Below, piece after piece: positions 1-11,348 of a stretch of 64,000 bases of DNA. Source of the stretch: Meconema thalassinum (lineage: Eukaryota > Arthropoda > Insecta > Orthoptera > Tettigoniidae); NCBI GenBank assembly GCA_946902985.2, contig OX336391.1, positions 144,897,074 through 144,961,073 of the forward strand, in the 5' to 3' direction. Position 1 is the stretch's first letter, and each line of letters starts with the position of its first letter. The notes beneath the pieces are model-generated. The model searched no databases. It saw nothing but the letters and a program-made list of their open reading frames with translations, and was not told where the DNA came from. The position numbers were made by a program, and so were the translations under genes.

Positions 1-905
1 ACTGAGGCCTAATCGCGAATTGTTTTCATTTTTCACGCAGGCCTACTACTAGTGATTATGGTGTTAGCTTTTCAAGATAGAAGTGCCAGAGTTTGTTGTT
101 TATAGCAGCAGGAGCCTTGAGGGACGAGCAGAGGGCCACAGCAATGACGGAGTACAGTCGCCACATAAGTCAAGCAACATTGTGCGCGCTACTTGTGTTA
201 GACAGAGGTTATACAGTATTGTGAATTGTAAACGGAATAATAGACTATTAATAGTAATGGGTGAATTAAGAACGGCGTTTTTCTAATTGTTTCGCAACGA
301 CACAGCTAAGCATAACAGTAGCACATGTCCCCACGGAGAGTAAAACGATGACTAAGGTTACTGGAGCTGAGTCATATCCTATCCGCGCGACTGTAACTGT
401 CAATCAAGTAGGCTGACAACGTGACACAAATAAAATAAAATAGTACCCACCTCTACCACCGGCACTCGTATCTTGAAAGGGTAATAACCCAGGTTATCGG
501 TCGATTTCATACAGAACAAATTTGTGAAATATATCCCTACTCCCTAAACGAAGACAGTAACAATAACAATAAATTACATTCCAGCAAATCTTGGAGGTTT
601 TTGCCGCATCCTGTAAGGCTGTACCATGCGTCTGGTGACGAGTCAAATTTGGTACACCTAGGCTTAATCTGCAACACACACGGAAAACATTCTAGAAGAT
701 ATGCTGAAATTTAATTACTTGGCCAAGAAAGCCAACAATGACACAGTACCATAGTTTCAAATCTCCAGGTAGAATCGAAAATCGGGCCTACAGATCATAT
801 GGGTAGAAAGCTGCTGTAGGCTACTTTCATATTCTTCAATCGGACAACGCGACAATTGTAGCCCAGTTATATCGAAAGGGTAATGTATTAGATTAATATA
901 AAATA
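1..905. other. unassigned sequence, no gene recognised
   Basis: AT-rich single-copy-looking sequence. Open frames here are short (under 70 codons, one of 107 codons on the minus strand) and show no recognisable domain. I see no TIR, LTR or tRNA-like box in it. Confidence 0.5.
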
Positions 906-907
906 AA

Positions 908-1040
908 CTCTTATGGGGGCTTTGCGACATCGTAGTCGTGTAGACCTGTGTACTTGAATGTGTGTAGAATTTGTCTGATAACCTGCGGCTCTGTGATGTC
1001 TGTATCAGTGTGTGAATTTTTAATGAAGTTAGGATTGGAA
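908..1040 (-). repeat. SINE-D tail fragment
   Basis: This stretch matches the 3' tail of the SINE-D family when read on the minus strand: a GGGGCT..GCGACA block, a GTGTGTAGAATTTGTCTGATAA block, then the segment that is 'cagtcatcacaattaac' in full copies. The tRNA head and body are absent, so it is a truncated copy or a tail attached to another head. Confidence 0.6.
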
Positions 1041-1320
1041 TAGGAGTAGGATGTGCCCCTGGCTCTGCGTTAGTTACCATTTGCCTCGAATAGATATAGG
1101 CCTAATAATGTTATTGGTTTACGACCCTTTTAACTACTGCAGAGTAGAGGCCACGATGCTACAAGACCCATAAATTATTCAACAACAGCTACTAAATATA
1201 AGCGAAGTTATATTATATTTATAAATGTCAAAATAACGAATAGGCCTATATCGTCTGATTTTATAACCGTCATCGTTGATTTGTTTTAGGTTCTTGGGAT
1301 ATATTGGTCACTAGCCCCAT

Positions 1321-1738
1321 GACTCTGTCTTTGTTCTTGTGAGGCACGGGAATGTTCCTAGATATTGACTCTGTGCTTGTGAGGCACAGGAATGTTCCTA
1401 TATCATGCCACTGCTCTTGTGAGGCATAGGAAAGTTCCAAGATCCTGACTTTGCCCTTTCGAGGCACGGGAATGTTCCTAGATCCTTACTCTGCCCTTGT
1501 GAGGCACGGGAATGTTCCTAGATCCTGACTCTGCCTTTGTGAGGCACGGGAATTTTTCTAGATCCTGACTCTGTCGTTGTCAGACGCGGGAATGTTCCTA
1601 GATCCTGACTCTGTCCTTGTGAGGCACGGGAATGTTCCTAGATCCTGACTCTGCTCTTATGAGACACGGGAATGTTCCTAGATCCTGACTCTGTCCATGT
1701 GAGTTACGGGAATGTTCCTAGATCCTATGTCTTTGTCA
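1321..1738. repeat. 40-bp minisatellite, about 10 copies
   Basis: Units of 40 bp start at 1361, 1401, 1441, 1481, 1521, 1561, 1601, 1641 and 1681, with a related unit from 1321 and a partial unit from 1721. Each begins GATCCTGACTCTG and ends GAGGCACGGGAATGTTCCTA. The middle units are the most alike and the outer ones more diverged, the usual pattern for arrays evolving by unequal exchange. Nothing suggests coding. Confidence 0.9.
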
Positions 1739-1739
1739 T

Positions 1740-2576
1740 TGTAAGTGTTGGGGCATGGCGTGGTGTTTCATGCTGGGTCACAATAAAAGACGCCGTGTTA
1801 CGCTACCACATGTGTATAAGACATATGCTAGTCATTTAAAAGGCACTACATCCGGAATCTCTCCATTGCATGTTTTCTTTCCAACATGCAAGTCTCTCAA
1901 GTGCTACTCAATTCTTTCCGTCAATATTTAGTCAGTCATTGAGCCGTGTGTTTGGCGACATTGCGTCTCGCGATGAAGAAACTGCTCTATTGCAAACAAG
2001 ATTATGCTATATATCGACTCTTTTACTCAACAGAAAAGAAATATACCTGTAAGTTGAGCTAAAGAAGGAAGTAAGGAAGGAATTGATTAATAATTTTACC
2101 TGACCGTTAACCTAACTGTTATAAGTCACGAAACCAACGTCTTTTAACGTTAAATATGAACCACAGGAGATGACAGTTCACCTTCGAAATCACATAAAAT
2201 GAATCGTGAGGCAAAATCAGTCCGCTTAGGTGCAAGGCAAGCAGCCATTTCACTCTGCCAATTCCTTAATATTCTTCCCCAAACCATTCCTCTCCGCTCT
2301 ATATTAACACGCCTCCTTCATTCGAAGAGTAAATGTTAGTTTCAGCTTACATCATCATATATGGGTCGGTTGTAAGCGGAAGCACCTGAAGTTGTCCGAC
2401 CTACAGCTATTGGCACCGGCTGGCTCAGTGAACAGCTATGTCTCGAACTGGGCTGTTTGACAAAGCCTGCCATGGACGAAGTACATGTGGCTGAGGATTA
2501 GCGATGTCCCTAGCCCCCTTTTGAAGCTGCAAAGCCATCACCACCACCGCAATAATAATAATAAGACAAATTATAT
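1740..2576. other. unassigned sequence
   Basis: No coding frame or known repeat recognised. A short AAT run at 2551-2562 lies just before a LINE fragment and could be the tail of an unrelated retroposon. Confidence 0.4.
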
Positions 2577-2938
2577 TTAAGGGACTAAATCAGGTTTCAA
2601 CAATCATCCATTAATTACCAACTATGGGAATATCACACAAGTAGACGAATTTAAATATGTAGGTAAAATTATTGAGGCAGCAGGGTTAAATCAGCAAACT
2701 AACAGAGAAAGAACTACAAGATTGCTAAGAGCATACAAAATTACTTGGAACAGATACAGTTAAAGAACTATATCAACAAAGTCAAAATTAAAACATTATA
2801 ACATGGTCGTTAAAACACAAGCTCTGTATGCATCTCTAACTACAGTATTATAATTGGAGGAAAAACTGTAATAAAATGATCGAAAAACAAGAAAGGAAAA
2901 TCCTCAGGAAAATGTTTTAAGACCGTTAAAATTCCCTC
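2577..2938 (+). pseudogene. LINE ORF2 C-terminal fragment
   Basis: Conceptual translation, with several stops, gives a region typical of the segment after the reverse transcriptase of RTE/CR1-like non-LTR elements: FKYVGKIIE, then NRERTTRLLRAYKITWNRYS, then LKHYNMVVKTQALYAS, then KQERKILRK. These correspond to the 'YLG..I', 'LRTYK..W' and 'RRILRKIFGP' landmarks. The fragment lacks the catalytic RT core and is broken by stop codons, so it is a dead 3' remnant. It runs directly into a SINE-D body at about 2938. Confidence 0.75.
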
Positions 2939-3225
2939 AGTATGCCTTCCTTCGGAGGGGAAGTAAAGCCGGCGGTCCCATGTCATAGATTTATGGCATA
3001 AAAAAGAACCTTCCACTAACTACACTTGTGTGAAGCCAAAATTTGTAGGTTAGAATTAATAACGCTCTATTAGTTTAAACGTTCGCTGCCAGGTGCTGAC
3101 TGTAATGCCATCTAGTAGCCAAGTCCGCAAGCTAGGTGTCGTGGACGATAGCATGTGATGGCAAAAGTAGTAATTACCATACTCGAAATTATCGTCTGCA
3201 GTCTTTACTTCAATTAAAACAGATA
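2938..3225 (+). repeat. SINE-D body, headless
   Basis: The region matches SINE-D internal sequence (CCCTCAGTATGCCTTCCTTC, GTCATAGATTTATGGCAT, AACCTTCCACTAA..CAC, GGCAAAAGTAG) but has neither the tRNA-like head nor the 3' tail. It is fused to the LINE end upstream. Confidence 0.8.
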
Positions 3226-3269
3226 TGGGGATTTGCTGGAATTCCAGAGATTAAGATTTAAAATCCCGA

Positions 3270-3400
3270 CTCTGACATCGGCTACCCTGAATGTGGTTTT
3301 CCCCCCGGAACTCCCCACATTTCCTCCAGGAAAATGCCTTGATGGTTCTTTATTTTAAATCGCAAGAGGAGAGCTATTCCAATCTTAGACTATTATTCCG
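3270..3400 (+). repeat. SINE conserved-domain fragment
   Basis: Contains GTGGTTTTCCCC and CTCCAGGAAAATGCC, resembling the 'GTGGTTTCCCAT...CCAGGCAAATGC' core present in SINE-E, H, I and J in this window. No tRNA head is visible. Confidence 0.4.
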
Positions 3401-3460
3401 TCCCCGTTATAATCACAATAGAAGCACACATTAGCAGACAAATTCATCTCTTTGACTGGA

Positions 3461-3668
3461 TGCGGGCGCAGCGGTTACGTTCTCGCTTGCTGTGCCCAAG
3501 GTTGCGGGATCGATTACTGGCGCAGTCAGTTGGCATTTGAGGGTGCGTAATGCGAGGGAGCTCTGTCAGTGGATTTACTGGAACGTTAAAAATCACCTTC
3601 GGGGCAACATTCCGGCACCCCAGCGTTTACAAAAGGGGCGTAAAATTAATTATTATTGTTATTATTGC
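3461..3668 (+). repeat. SINE-F copy 1, tRNA-derived
   Basis: The copy opens with a degenerate box A (GCGCAGCGGTTACGTTCTCG) and a box-B-like GCGGGATCGATTACT. The family body follows (GGCGCAGTCAGTTGGCATTTG, CGAGGGAGC, GGATTTACTGG, GGCACCCCAGCG) and ends in an ATT-rich tail. It is older and more diverged than the copies at 26850 and 61907, and I could not identify a TSD. Confidence 0.8.
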
Positions 3669-3689
3669 AAAGACATCTCAAACCCTAGT

Positions 3690-4125
3690 ACACGGGGTAG
3701 ATGACCAATTAGTCCCAAAGTCTCTTATAATGATACAACATCGACAAATTATTATCGAAGTCTTTGGAGACACAGAATGGTTTCAGTAATGGTTTTCTAG
3801 AACGGATAAAATTCTGATGCTCCAGAATTAGAGATGGAAGGACAGAACATAATCTTGATGCTATGTATCTGGAATATAAAATGTAAACGGTCAGGTCATC
3901 TGGTGCTGAACTAGTGACAGTAAAGTATGAAATAGCTTGAAGGGAAATTTACTTATCTCCCAGCAGTCTGTATTCCAGCCTCGCCATGAATTTTGTGACT
4001 GCAAGCGATGAATTAATTTACAGCTGTATAGAGGATAATAAAGTGATGGAGGTTAACCGAGACTAGGTTTAATTCTGTGTGGTTTATGAAATACTGCAAT
4101 TGAACGTTTCATTATTTGTTTTACA
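3690..4125. other. unassigned sequence
   Basis: No coding capacity or known repeat recognised. Confidence 0.4.
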
Positions 4126-4240
4126 CCGACCGACAATGCTCGGTAAAGCGCAGGGCTAGACCATGGGGCCAATCTATCTGCGGACTGGGTAGGTGTGGGT
4201 TCGAACCCCACCGTAAAAATAAATCAATGTTAGCTGATTC
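4125..4240 (+). repeat. tRNA-like SINE-H head
   Basis: The sequence around GGCTAGACCATGGGGCC and GTGTGGGTTCGAACCCCACC resembles the head of the SINE-H copy at 20785 and carries a good box B (GGTTCGAACCC). The rest of the element is not recognisable. Confidence 0.5.
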
Positions 4241-4369
4241 GTATCTGACTTTATGAATGTCCCGTGTGTAAATCTAATTATCTACCATTCCAGGAGCCTT
4301 TTAACAGCCCCAGATTAATGCAATAAGAAATCACTCCATTCACTTATCATACTTCTTTCGTCTTCCCCA

Positions 4370-5880
4370 TTTATCTTAAACCACGTATATTATCACCACC
4401 GTTTTATATTTCCATAATCATTCTCGTTTTCTTCATATCTCTCTTCTGTTACTTCTTTAAGAGTATTTTGAAAAAAATCATCACTTCAATCCCTGCTTTT
4501 CTCCTAAACATTTTTCTTATTTATTTTTAGCCTATTTTCATTTAAGAAAAAATAGGCTTATGAGGTCACCTTTGTCCGTGTGTGTGCATATGTGTGTGTG
4601 TGTCCCTAATAAAATCTAAATGACTGGAGAAATTTCAACGAAATTCGGAAAGAACGTAGTATTATTTTGTCCGACCCCGACCGTGCCCTTGAAGTTTTAA
4701 TATGTCTCACCAATCCAACATGGCGGCTGTGAGAAATATTTCACAGGCATTCTATATCTCTGAAACTGTTACTGATATCACCCTGAAATTTTGTAGGTGA
4801 TAGAGAATACTCAGATAAGTTCAGCTATGTGGTGCTTAAAACATGGTAACTACAAAACCAACATGGCGGCCAAGCGAAGTTAAAATATTTAAATAGCACT
4901 TTCTGGAGATTAATTCAACCGAGCGCAATAAAACATGGTAGGATAAATGTTTATGCAACATTTAATCTACTGGCATCTGATTCAATTCAATTTTTCTCAT
5001 AACAACAATATGGCTGTGCGATATTTTAAAATTACCTTTTAATTTTTGTTTCCTCGTGATGCGATTGAAGTGAACGTTCGAATAATCAACTTATGTAATA
5101 TTATTCATCTAATGGTACATGACTCTATGGCCTACATATAGAACAATCCAACATGGTGATCATCCGAAATATTTCAACTGTTCTCAATATCTCCGAATCT
5201 ATTACAGCAATCAAACTAAAACTTTGTTTATGATAGAGGGTATTAACATAAGTTTACCTATGAAATTTTCAACAACCTGATGAAGACAAATCCAACATGG
5301 TGGTGATGCGAAATTTAAATATTTATATAAATGTTTCTCGGAAAATCCTTGTAACAGGCAGGAGAATTTTAATCGAAAAGACCAGTGGATGTATGAATAT
5401 AGGCTGATTAGTTCTTCACGGAACTTGTTTCTTCTCTTTCTTCTTCCTCGATCATCCTAAACCGTTTCTCATTTCATCGCCACAGTTTTATCTCGCCACA
5501 TTAATTCATTCTTCCTAATAAAATCCAGCTTAATCCATTCTCCAATCATATTTTCTTGCTTCTGTCCTTCGTATTTGTTTCTTTCCCGATATTCTTAAAC
5601 CTTCTGTTCAATTCATCCACACCGTTTTATAAATCAACAATATTTTCTTTTTACTCCTATCTCTCTCCTTTCATCACTTAATGGAAAATGAATGAAAAAC
5701 TCGACTTAATTTTCTCTTTTTTCCTAATAATTTTTTTTTCTCCTAATAACCTATTTTTTTCGTTCTCTTACCTTTTCCCCGATCAGCCTAAACCATCACT
5801 ACCATTTCATGGCTACAGTTTTATCTCCCCACAATAATATATTCTATAAGTAATAGAACTCCCTCCTATCTTATCCTGTT
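4370..5880. repeat. degenerate T/C-rich dispersed tandem repeat
   Basis: A motif of the form 'CTTAAACC...ATTTCAT..CCACAGTTTTAT' followed by 'CTAATAA' and TTCT-rich text recurs near 4374, 5455, 5590 and 5785 at irregular spacing of about 135-200 bp. A HINE-A copy (4525-5428) is inserted between units. The units are well diverged, so the array is old. Confidence 0.55.
4525..5428 (+). mobile_element. HINE-A copy 1 (non-autonomous Helentron-like)
   Basis: The 5' end is an inverted-repeat hairpin, AGCCTATTTTC..GAAAAAATAGGCT. It is followed by TTTGTCCGTG, a GT microsatellite, and repeats built on ACATGGCGGCTGTGAGAAAT and ACATGGCGGCCAAG. The 3' end has an inverted copy of the 5' motif (ATAGGCTG), then the stem-loop TTAGTTCTTCACGGAAC and terminal CTTGT. 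This is the known layout of Helentron-derived HINE/DINE-1 elements: sub-terminal inverted repeats, microsatellite, central repeats, 3' hairpin. No coding capacity. It lies inside the T/C-rich repeat field. Confidence 0.75.
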
Positions 5881-6575
5881 ATTATTATCATGATCATTAT
5901 TATCATTATCAAATTGATTATTTTTAGCATAGATCACACAAGAAGTATGGAAGGCCTATTTTATGCTTCACTGGCACAACTTTCTTTAAATTTCGTTTTT
6001 ACAATATTTATATGTTTTATAAAGGTACAGTATTTGCAGTATTTACAGATTCAGAATATTTATAATAGGACTAATATAGTATGTTTTATCCTGTTCACTC
6101 ACTCGCTCACCTACGCACTCAGTCACTCCACCCTTTTATTCATTTATTCATTCATCCCTTTCATTCGGATACTCATTCATTCAGCGGGACTATCTATCAC
6201 TCATACAGAAATGAATTTACACAATTTAACATCTAAAGCCTCAAATAATTATTCTCACCATCCTGTATCATCCACCTATTCCTTATAGAACACTTGAGTA
6301 CTGATCAAACGCCACTCACCCAAAAGTCATACCAGGTATTTCCCAATAAAAAAACTATTCTATTTTTTATTTTTGTCTTGTTTCCAATGCTCAGTGGGTC
6401 AGCTCTACTGCATTAACTAGCAAGTGGAACCACGCCGTTTTTGCAACAAATTGTCTTTACTGTATGAAACCATGAAGACATGAATTTGATTTAAAAAAAT
6501 CGAGCTACCCCATTTTGGCTTCTGACCCTTCAATTCTAGTCTTCAAGTTGGAGTGAGCCATGGCTTCTCTGATCT
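5880..6575. other. AT-rich unassigned sequence
   Basis: A 132-codon open frame at 5890-6288 is low-complexity (poly-Ile start, ATT/TCA-rich) and has no recognisable domain, so I do not call it a gene. Nothing else seen. Confidence 0.4.
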
Positions 6576-6889
6576 ACTCCAAGCAAATACCAGGTTGGTT
6601 CCTACCAAATGGCCACGTCCACTTTAATCGCAAGCCTAGCTTCAAATACGATAACACAATGGGGCGTTTAACCAGTAGTGTGAGGAGGGTGTAGTTCAAA
6701 TCAGAGGTGGTTTTGTGATGTTTTAGGGGTGATCTTTGCAGCATAGTTTGAGGCCAGTCATTCAGTTCACCGTACAAATGATACAAGATGGAAGCTAGAG
6801 AAAATTAGAATGTATTTTGCTTGTGGTATTCAAACCAACGTCTTCCGAATTGGCCTCTGGTACTCGTTTATATTCATATCTTAAAAAGT

Positions 6890-7175
6890 GTAATGCTTCA
6901 TTATTAAGCAACCTCCTAGTTTCGACCTTCCCAGGAAAATCTGGACGGTGCTGAATCGTATAAGAACTCACAACGGTAGATGTCAGTTTGGAAGCCCAAA
7001 GTGAAAATTGTTGAGAATCCTTTCTGCATCTGTGCAGATGTGCCTCAGACCATCAGTCACATCGCTATGGATTGCCCACTCCGAAGGTTCAATGGTACAA
7101 TGAAGGAGATTCATCAAGCTAGTGACGAAGCTGTAGAATGATTAGAGAAATTAGATATCTAGCTCTAACAACACT
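6890..7175 (+). pseudogene. Jockey-like LINE ORF2 C-terminus
   Basis: The plus-strand translation shows KIWTVLNRIRTHNGRCQF, then a C-x-C...H-x4-C zinc-binding pattern (CICAD..TISHIAMDCPLRRF), then the terminal AVE*LEKLDI. This is the standard end of Jockey-type ORF2, after the RT and thumb region. An internal stop replaces the expected Trp, so the copy is dead. Sequence 6575-6800 may hold an inverted upstream fragment of a LINE, but I could not establish that. Confidence 0.75.
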
Positions 7176-7584
7176 GAAGCTACTTGCAGATCAAGGTCTC
7201 AATCTGTATCCATTTACTTGTAAATACTGTATAAGTAAATACGTGTATATTGCATCTTCATGCCATACGAGATATACAACAGTCGAATAGCAAGCAACGA
7301 GGAGAAGGTTTCTAGCGCCAAGCTACAGAGGGAGACTTTCACTCTTTGTACAAATTCATCGTGCTGAAAGTGTTTCACTCTCTGATTGTTGACGAACACG
7401 GAGTCATCTTCATTTTGAACTGTGCGTCTCGGATAACAGTCGAGCTGTGCCGAGCAAGGAAAGAATGCGAGATAACAGACGAGATTGTAAAATACCACTC
7501 TCACATAACCATAGCACATATTATAACATTGGAGGTACGCCTCTTCAAAGATGCCAAGAAATTTGACAAGCTGTGTAAAAAAAA
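7176..7584. other. LINE 3' flank and unassigned sequence
   Basis: It starts as the presumed LINE 3' untranslated region. The remainder has open frames of 88-101 codons on both strands without recognisable domains. It ends in an A-run at the border of HINE-B copy 1. Confidence 0.35.
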
Positions 7585-9110
7585 AACAAGATGTTCAGTA
7601 GAGAATATATAGCCTTCTTTCTCCTAAATGCATGGGTATTGTTATAACTCTTGTCCTTTTCAAGGAGTATAATTGACTGTTGGTTGTAGTAGCTTGTTGA
7701 AATACAACATGCTATACGGATATTAAACATGAATATGAGGTGCCCTTTGCTAGTGCTTCCTCTGTAAAAATTTCATTTCACCGTGTTAGAATTGATATGG
7801 GGAATCGATTTGCACACATACATGGCCGCTATCTGCAAACTATTGGGCTGATGACCATGTAGTTTAGTCAAAAGATTCTTTTTACATAAAGGTATAATGT
7901 TGCAAAATTTGGTAGAGATCAGATAATTTGGTTGGTCGTAATTTGATTCAAGCTTTTAACATTTGGGTGGCGTCCATTACGTTTTTGTCAAGATGGCGGC
8001 GATATAAAGCATGACACTTGAGTGTCCTCTACTAGTGCTACCTCTGTACCAATTATCGTTCAATTCGGTTTCACCACGTTTGAATTGATAGGGGAAATCG
8101 ATTTGCACACATACATCGCCGCCATCTGCACTCTATTGGGCTGATGACCTTGTAGTTTAGTCAAAAGGCGCTCGCCATACGAATATATGTTGTTTCAAAA
8201 TTTGGTAGAGATGGGATGATTAGGTTGGTCGTAATTTGATTTACGCTTTGAACATTTCGGTGGCCACCATTAAGTTTCCGTCAAGATGGCGGCAATATAG
8301 GACATGACGGTGAGGTGCTCTTTGATAGTGCTACCTCTGTACCAAATTACGTTGAATTCGGTTTCACCGTGTTTCAATTGATAGGGGGAATCGATTTGCA
8401 CACATACATGGCCGCCATCCGCAAAGTATTGGGCTGATGACCTTATAGTTTGGTCTAAAGATTCTTCATACATGAAGGTATAATGTTGAAAATTTGGTAG
8501 AGATCAGATGATTAGGTTGGTCGTAATTTGATTAAATATGTAACATTTGGGGGGCCGCCATTACGCTTTCGTCAAGATGGCGGTAATATAAACCATGACA
8601 CAGAGGTGTCCTTTGCTAGTGCTACCAATGTACCCAGTTTCGTTCAATTCGGTTTCACCGTGTTTGAATTGAGAGGGGGAATCGATTTGCACACATACAT
8701 GGCCGCCTTCTGCAAACTATTGGGCAGATTACCTTGTAGTTCAGTCAAAATACGCTCGCCATATAAATATACGTTGTTGAAAAATTTGGTAGAGATCGGA
8801 TGATTAGTTTAGTCGTAATTTTATTTCAGCTTTGAACATTGGGTGGCCGCCATTACGTTTCCGTCAATATGGCGGCGATATAAAACATGACACTCAGGTG
8901 CCCTTTGCTAGTTCTACCTCTGAACCAAATTTCGTTCAATTCGTTTTCAGCGTGTTCGAATTGATAGGTGGAGGGGGCAGTCATTCAGAGTACACACACT
9001 CACACACACACACACACACACTCAAACACACAATTTTTGGACCTGTATAGATCTCATAAGTCTACTTTCATTTTTTTTTATTTTTTTTTTGCAAAAATCG
9101 AAAGTAGGCT
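7585..9110 (-). mobile_element. HINE-B copy 1 (Helentron-like)
   Basis: Read on the minus strand, the 5' hairpin AGCCTACTTTCG..GAAAGTAGAC is at 9057-9110. It is followed by a GT microsatellite (9000-9030 as CA on plus) and about five central units of about 290 bp. Each unit has ATGGCGGC motifs and the line ACCAAATT.CGTTCAATTCGG. The 3' end at 7585 carries the stem-loop TGTTC...GAACA-like sequence and terminal CTTGT (ACAAGATGTTCAGTAGAGAA on plus). Same architecture as family A but different sequence. No coding capacity. Confidence 0.75.
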
Positions 9111-9565
9111 GACGAGAAGGAAATAATTTAAAGGAGTTCTCTTTCTGTTTTTCTATAAACATGTTAATATTGTCGTACAAAATATCTCGCAATACCATTG
9201 CTCACTCACAATATTGCTGACGGGTTTATCTCTTTAGTCCACGGATGATGCGGATGGAGGCAAATACGGAGTTCTTCAAGAGAAAGACCAGATTTTAAAT
9301 ATTTATTTCAAACCATAACAGATCATAACATATTGCACACAACATTGTATAGGGAAGGGTTCACAAAACTTTTAACCGTCCTTACATGTTTAGAAAGCAC
9401 TCTAAAGGTTCGAGCCGATGCTCAGTCTGGGGCACATCTAAGCATTCCTTACATCGATAAAAAGGACAGCAAGAAATCAGCTAAGCTATTTGTCGCGAGT
9501 AGCCGTAAGGAGTGGCTACTGTTCTCGAGCGACTTGCTGCTGTCATTGACATATTCATATATTCC
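9111..9565. other. unassigned sequence
   Basis: No recognisable gene or repeat; the only open frame is an 86-codon one without a domain. Confidence 0.4.
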
Positions 9566-10120
9566 AATTCTATGGGCGGCTTCGGTGGCGTAATTGGTAG
9601 CATGCTAAGCTTCTATGCCCAAGATAGCGGGTTCAAACCCGGCCGAAGCCGTCGGATTTTTTAAGAGCGTTAAAAATCCCTCAGTATGCCTTCCTTCGAA
9701 ACGGAAGTAAAGCCGGCGGTCACATGTCATAGATTTATGGCATGTTAAAGAACTTTCCACTAATTAAACCTGCGTGAAACTAAATTGTATAGGTTAAGAA
9801 TGTAAACAACGCTCTTAGGTTGCTACGTTCGTTGCCAAGAGCCGACTGCGGTGGCGTCTAGTAGGTAGCCTAAGTTCTGCACTAGGCCTAGTAGTCGTTG
9901 ACGGTGGCGTTTGGCGGCAAAAGTAGGAACTATTTGAAAAATTCAAAGTTGCATTCCTTACTTGAATTTGAAAAAAAAAACTGATACACACACAAATACA
10001 GTCATCACAATTAACACCGGTTATCAGACAGATTCTACACACACCCCAAGTGCACGGGGCTACGTGACCGCGTTGGCGCAGCCCCTAAACTAAGGAACCA
10101 ACCAACCATCAAATTCTATG
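9566..10120 (+). repeat. SINE-D copy 1, full length with TSD
   Basis: A tRNA-derived SINE of about 530 bp (9578-10111). The head starts GGCTTCG and ends CGAAGCC, so the 7-bp acceptor stem is intact. Box A is GGTGGCGTAATTGG and box B is GGGTTCAAACCC. The body contains the GCCGGCGGTC and GGCAAAAGTAGGAACT blocks, and the tail ends ACCAACCAACC. Flanking 9-bp TSDs AATTCTATG lie at 9566-9574 and 10112-10120. It would be transcribed by RNA polymerase III from the internal promoter and mobilised by a LINE (family knowledge). Confidence 0.9.
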
Positions 10121-10795
10121 AAACATGGGAAATGTTTCATTGCTTTGAAAACTGTAAGGTGGCGAAGATTATAGGACTATAGGCAGACTAGATAAGTTTG
10201 GTGTTGTTCTAAACAGATATCTGCTTAATTAGTTAGTTAGTTAGTCAGTTAGTTAGTTAGTTAGTTATTGTTGTTATAAGGGACGCAACTACGGAGTCAT
10301 CTGCCCCTAGATATCTGCTTCCAGCACCCAATAGGCCTACTAAGTACATAATATTCTGCGCGCACGTACAGCTGTCAACGATACAATTATACAGTAGAAA
10401 GCCACCAGAAGACAACAAAACAAATATCACGATACCGCTCCGCCATTAAAACGACTGCAGCAAAATTATCCAATTTAAGGGGGCTCATAAACCTGGAAAT
10501 ATGAAACTTTTTCATTTTATGTTTTTGATCTCGAATGAAATCTGAAGTTTTATAGCGAAATTTTTGATTTTGACCGAGATATTTCGATTTAAATCTAGTG
10601 TTATGTGTAAAAGTGGAAATGTAGCCTATATACTATGTTTAGAGACATTTACCCAAAAGTTGTTGGTTTTTTTTTTCACACAAAAAACAAAATAACTCAA
10701 GAACTATTGGTCCAAATTGCATGAAATTTGGAATTCCCCTATGTTGGAACTAGATCATCATGTAATTGTAATTGGAGCTAGGATATGGATAAGAG
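10121..10795. other. unassigned sequence with AGTT microsatellite
   Basis: Contains (AGTT)n at about 10229-10266 and otherwise AT-rich text with no recognised feature. Confidence 0.5.
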
Positions 10796-11050
10796 GCAGT
10801 CGTGGCCTTAATTTATGTATTATCCCGGTATTTACCTGGAGTAAAAGAGGGAAAACACGGAAGACCGCTTCTATGGATGAGGTGGGAATTGAATCCAACT
10901 TTGCTGAGTTTTGCCTCAGGGGGCGCAGTGTACCCCTCTCTAGCCCTTAGTCCAGTAATAAATTTCTTGGCAAAGCCGAGAATCAAAGATGGACCTCAAG
11001 GCAGAGAGCGAAGAATGCTAGCCACTACGTCACGAGGTGGAGCATATTCC
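10795..11050 (-). repeat. SINE-J head/body copy 3
   Basis: The minus-strand reading shows the tRNA-like part (TTTGCCAAGAAATTTATTACTGG after a weak head), 'CTCAGCAAAGTTGG', and the conserved TTTTCCCTCTTTTACTCCAG core shared with the J copies at 29740 and 57868. It sits next to SINE-K, and no TSD was found. Confidence 0.55.
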
Positions 11051-11059
11051 TCTACCAAA

Positions 11060-11255
11060 ATGGAAGGAAACTTGTATTTTTACGTGACCGTTAATCGTGC
11101 GATCATGAGCCACGGGACCTCCTTTTTACGTGGAATCCGAACCACAGGACATGGCATTTCACATCAAAAATCTCACATGCATTGACCGGGAATCGAACCC
11201 GGTCCACCTTGGTGAAAGGCAAACAGCTTGACCGCTGTGCCACCACGTCTCCTTA
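11060..11255 (-). repeat. SINE-K copy 1, tRNA-derived
   Basis: On minus, the head reads GTGGTGGCACAGCGGTCAAG (box A region), then CACCAAGGTGGACC and GGGTTCGATTCCCGG (box B), followed by TCAATGCATGTGAGATTTTT. The same arrangement recurs at 21240-21412. The 3' limit is uncertain. Confidence 0.75.
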
Positions 11256-11348
11256 TTCCCATACCCCTGTACACGTCAGAATGCATTGCCACGGAGGCTG
11301 TAAGGCCTGCCGCCTGTTTTAGCGGCAAGTATCCGGTAGGGTAATGTC

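Noticed and set aside
1321..1738. CRISPR-like array
   Set aside because: The 40-bp units are contiguous with no unique spacers, so this is a minisatellite.
5890..6288. 132-codon ORF as a gene
   Set aside because: Low-complexity AT/TCA-rich sequence next to T-rich repeats, with no domain or splice context.
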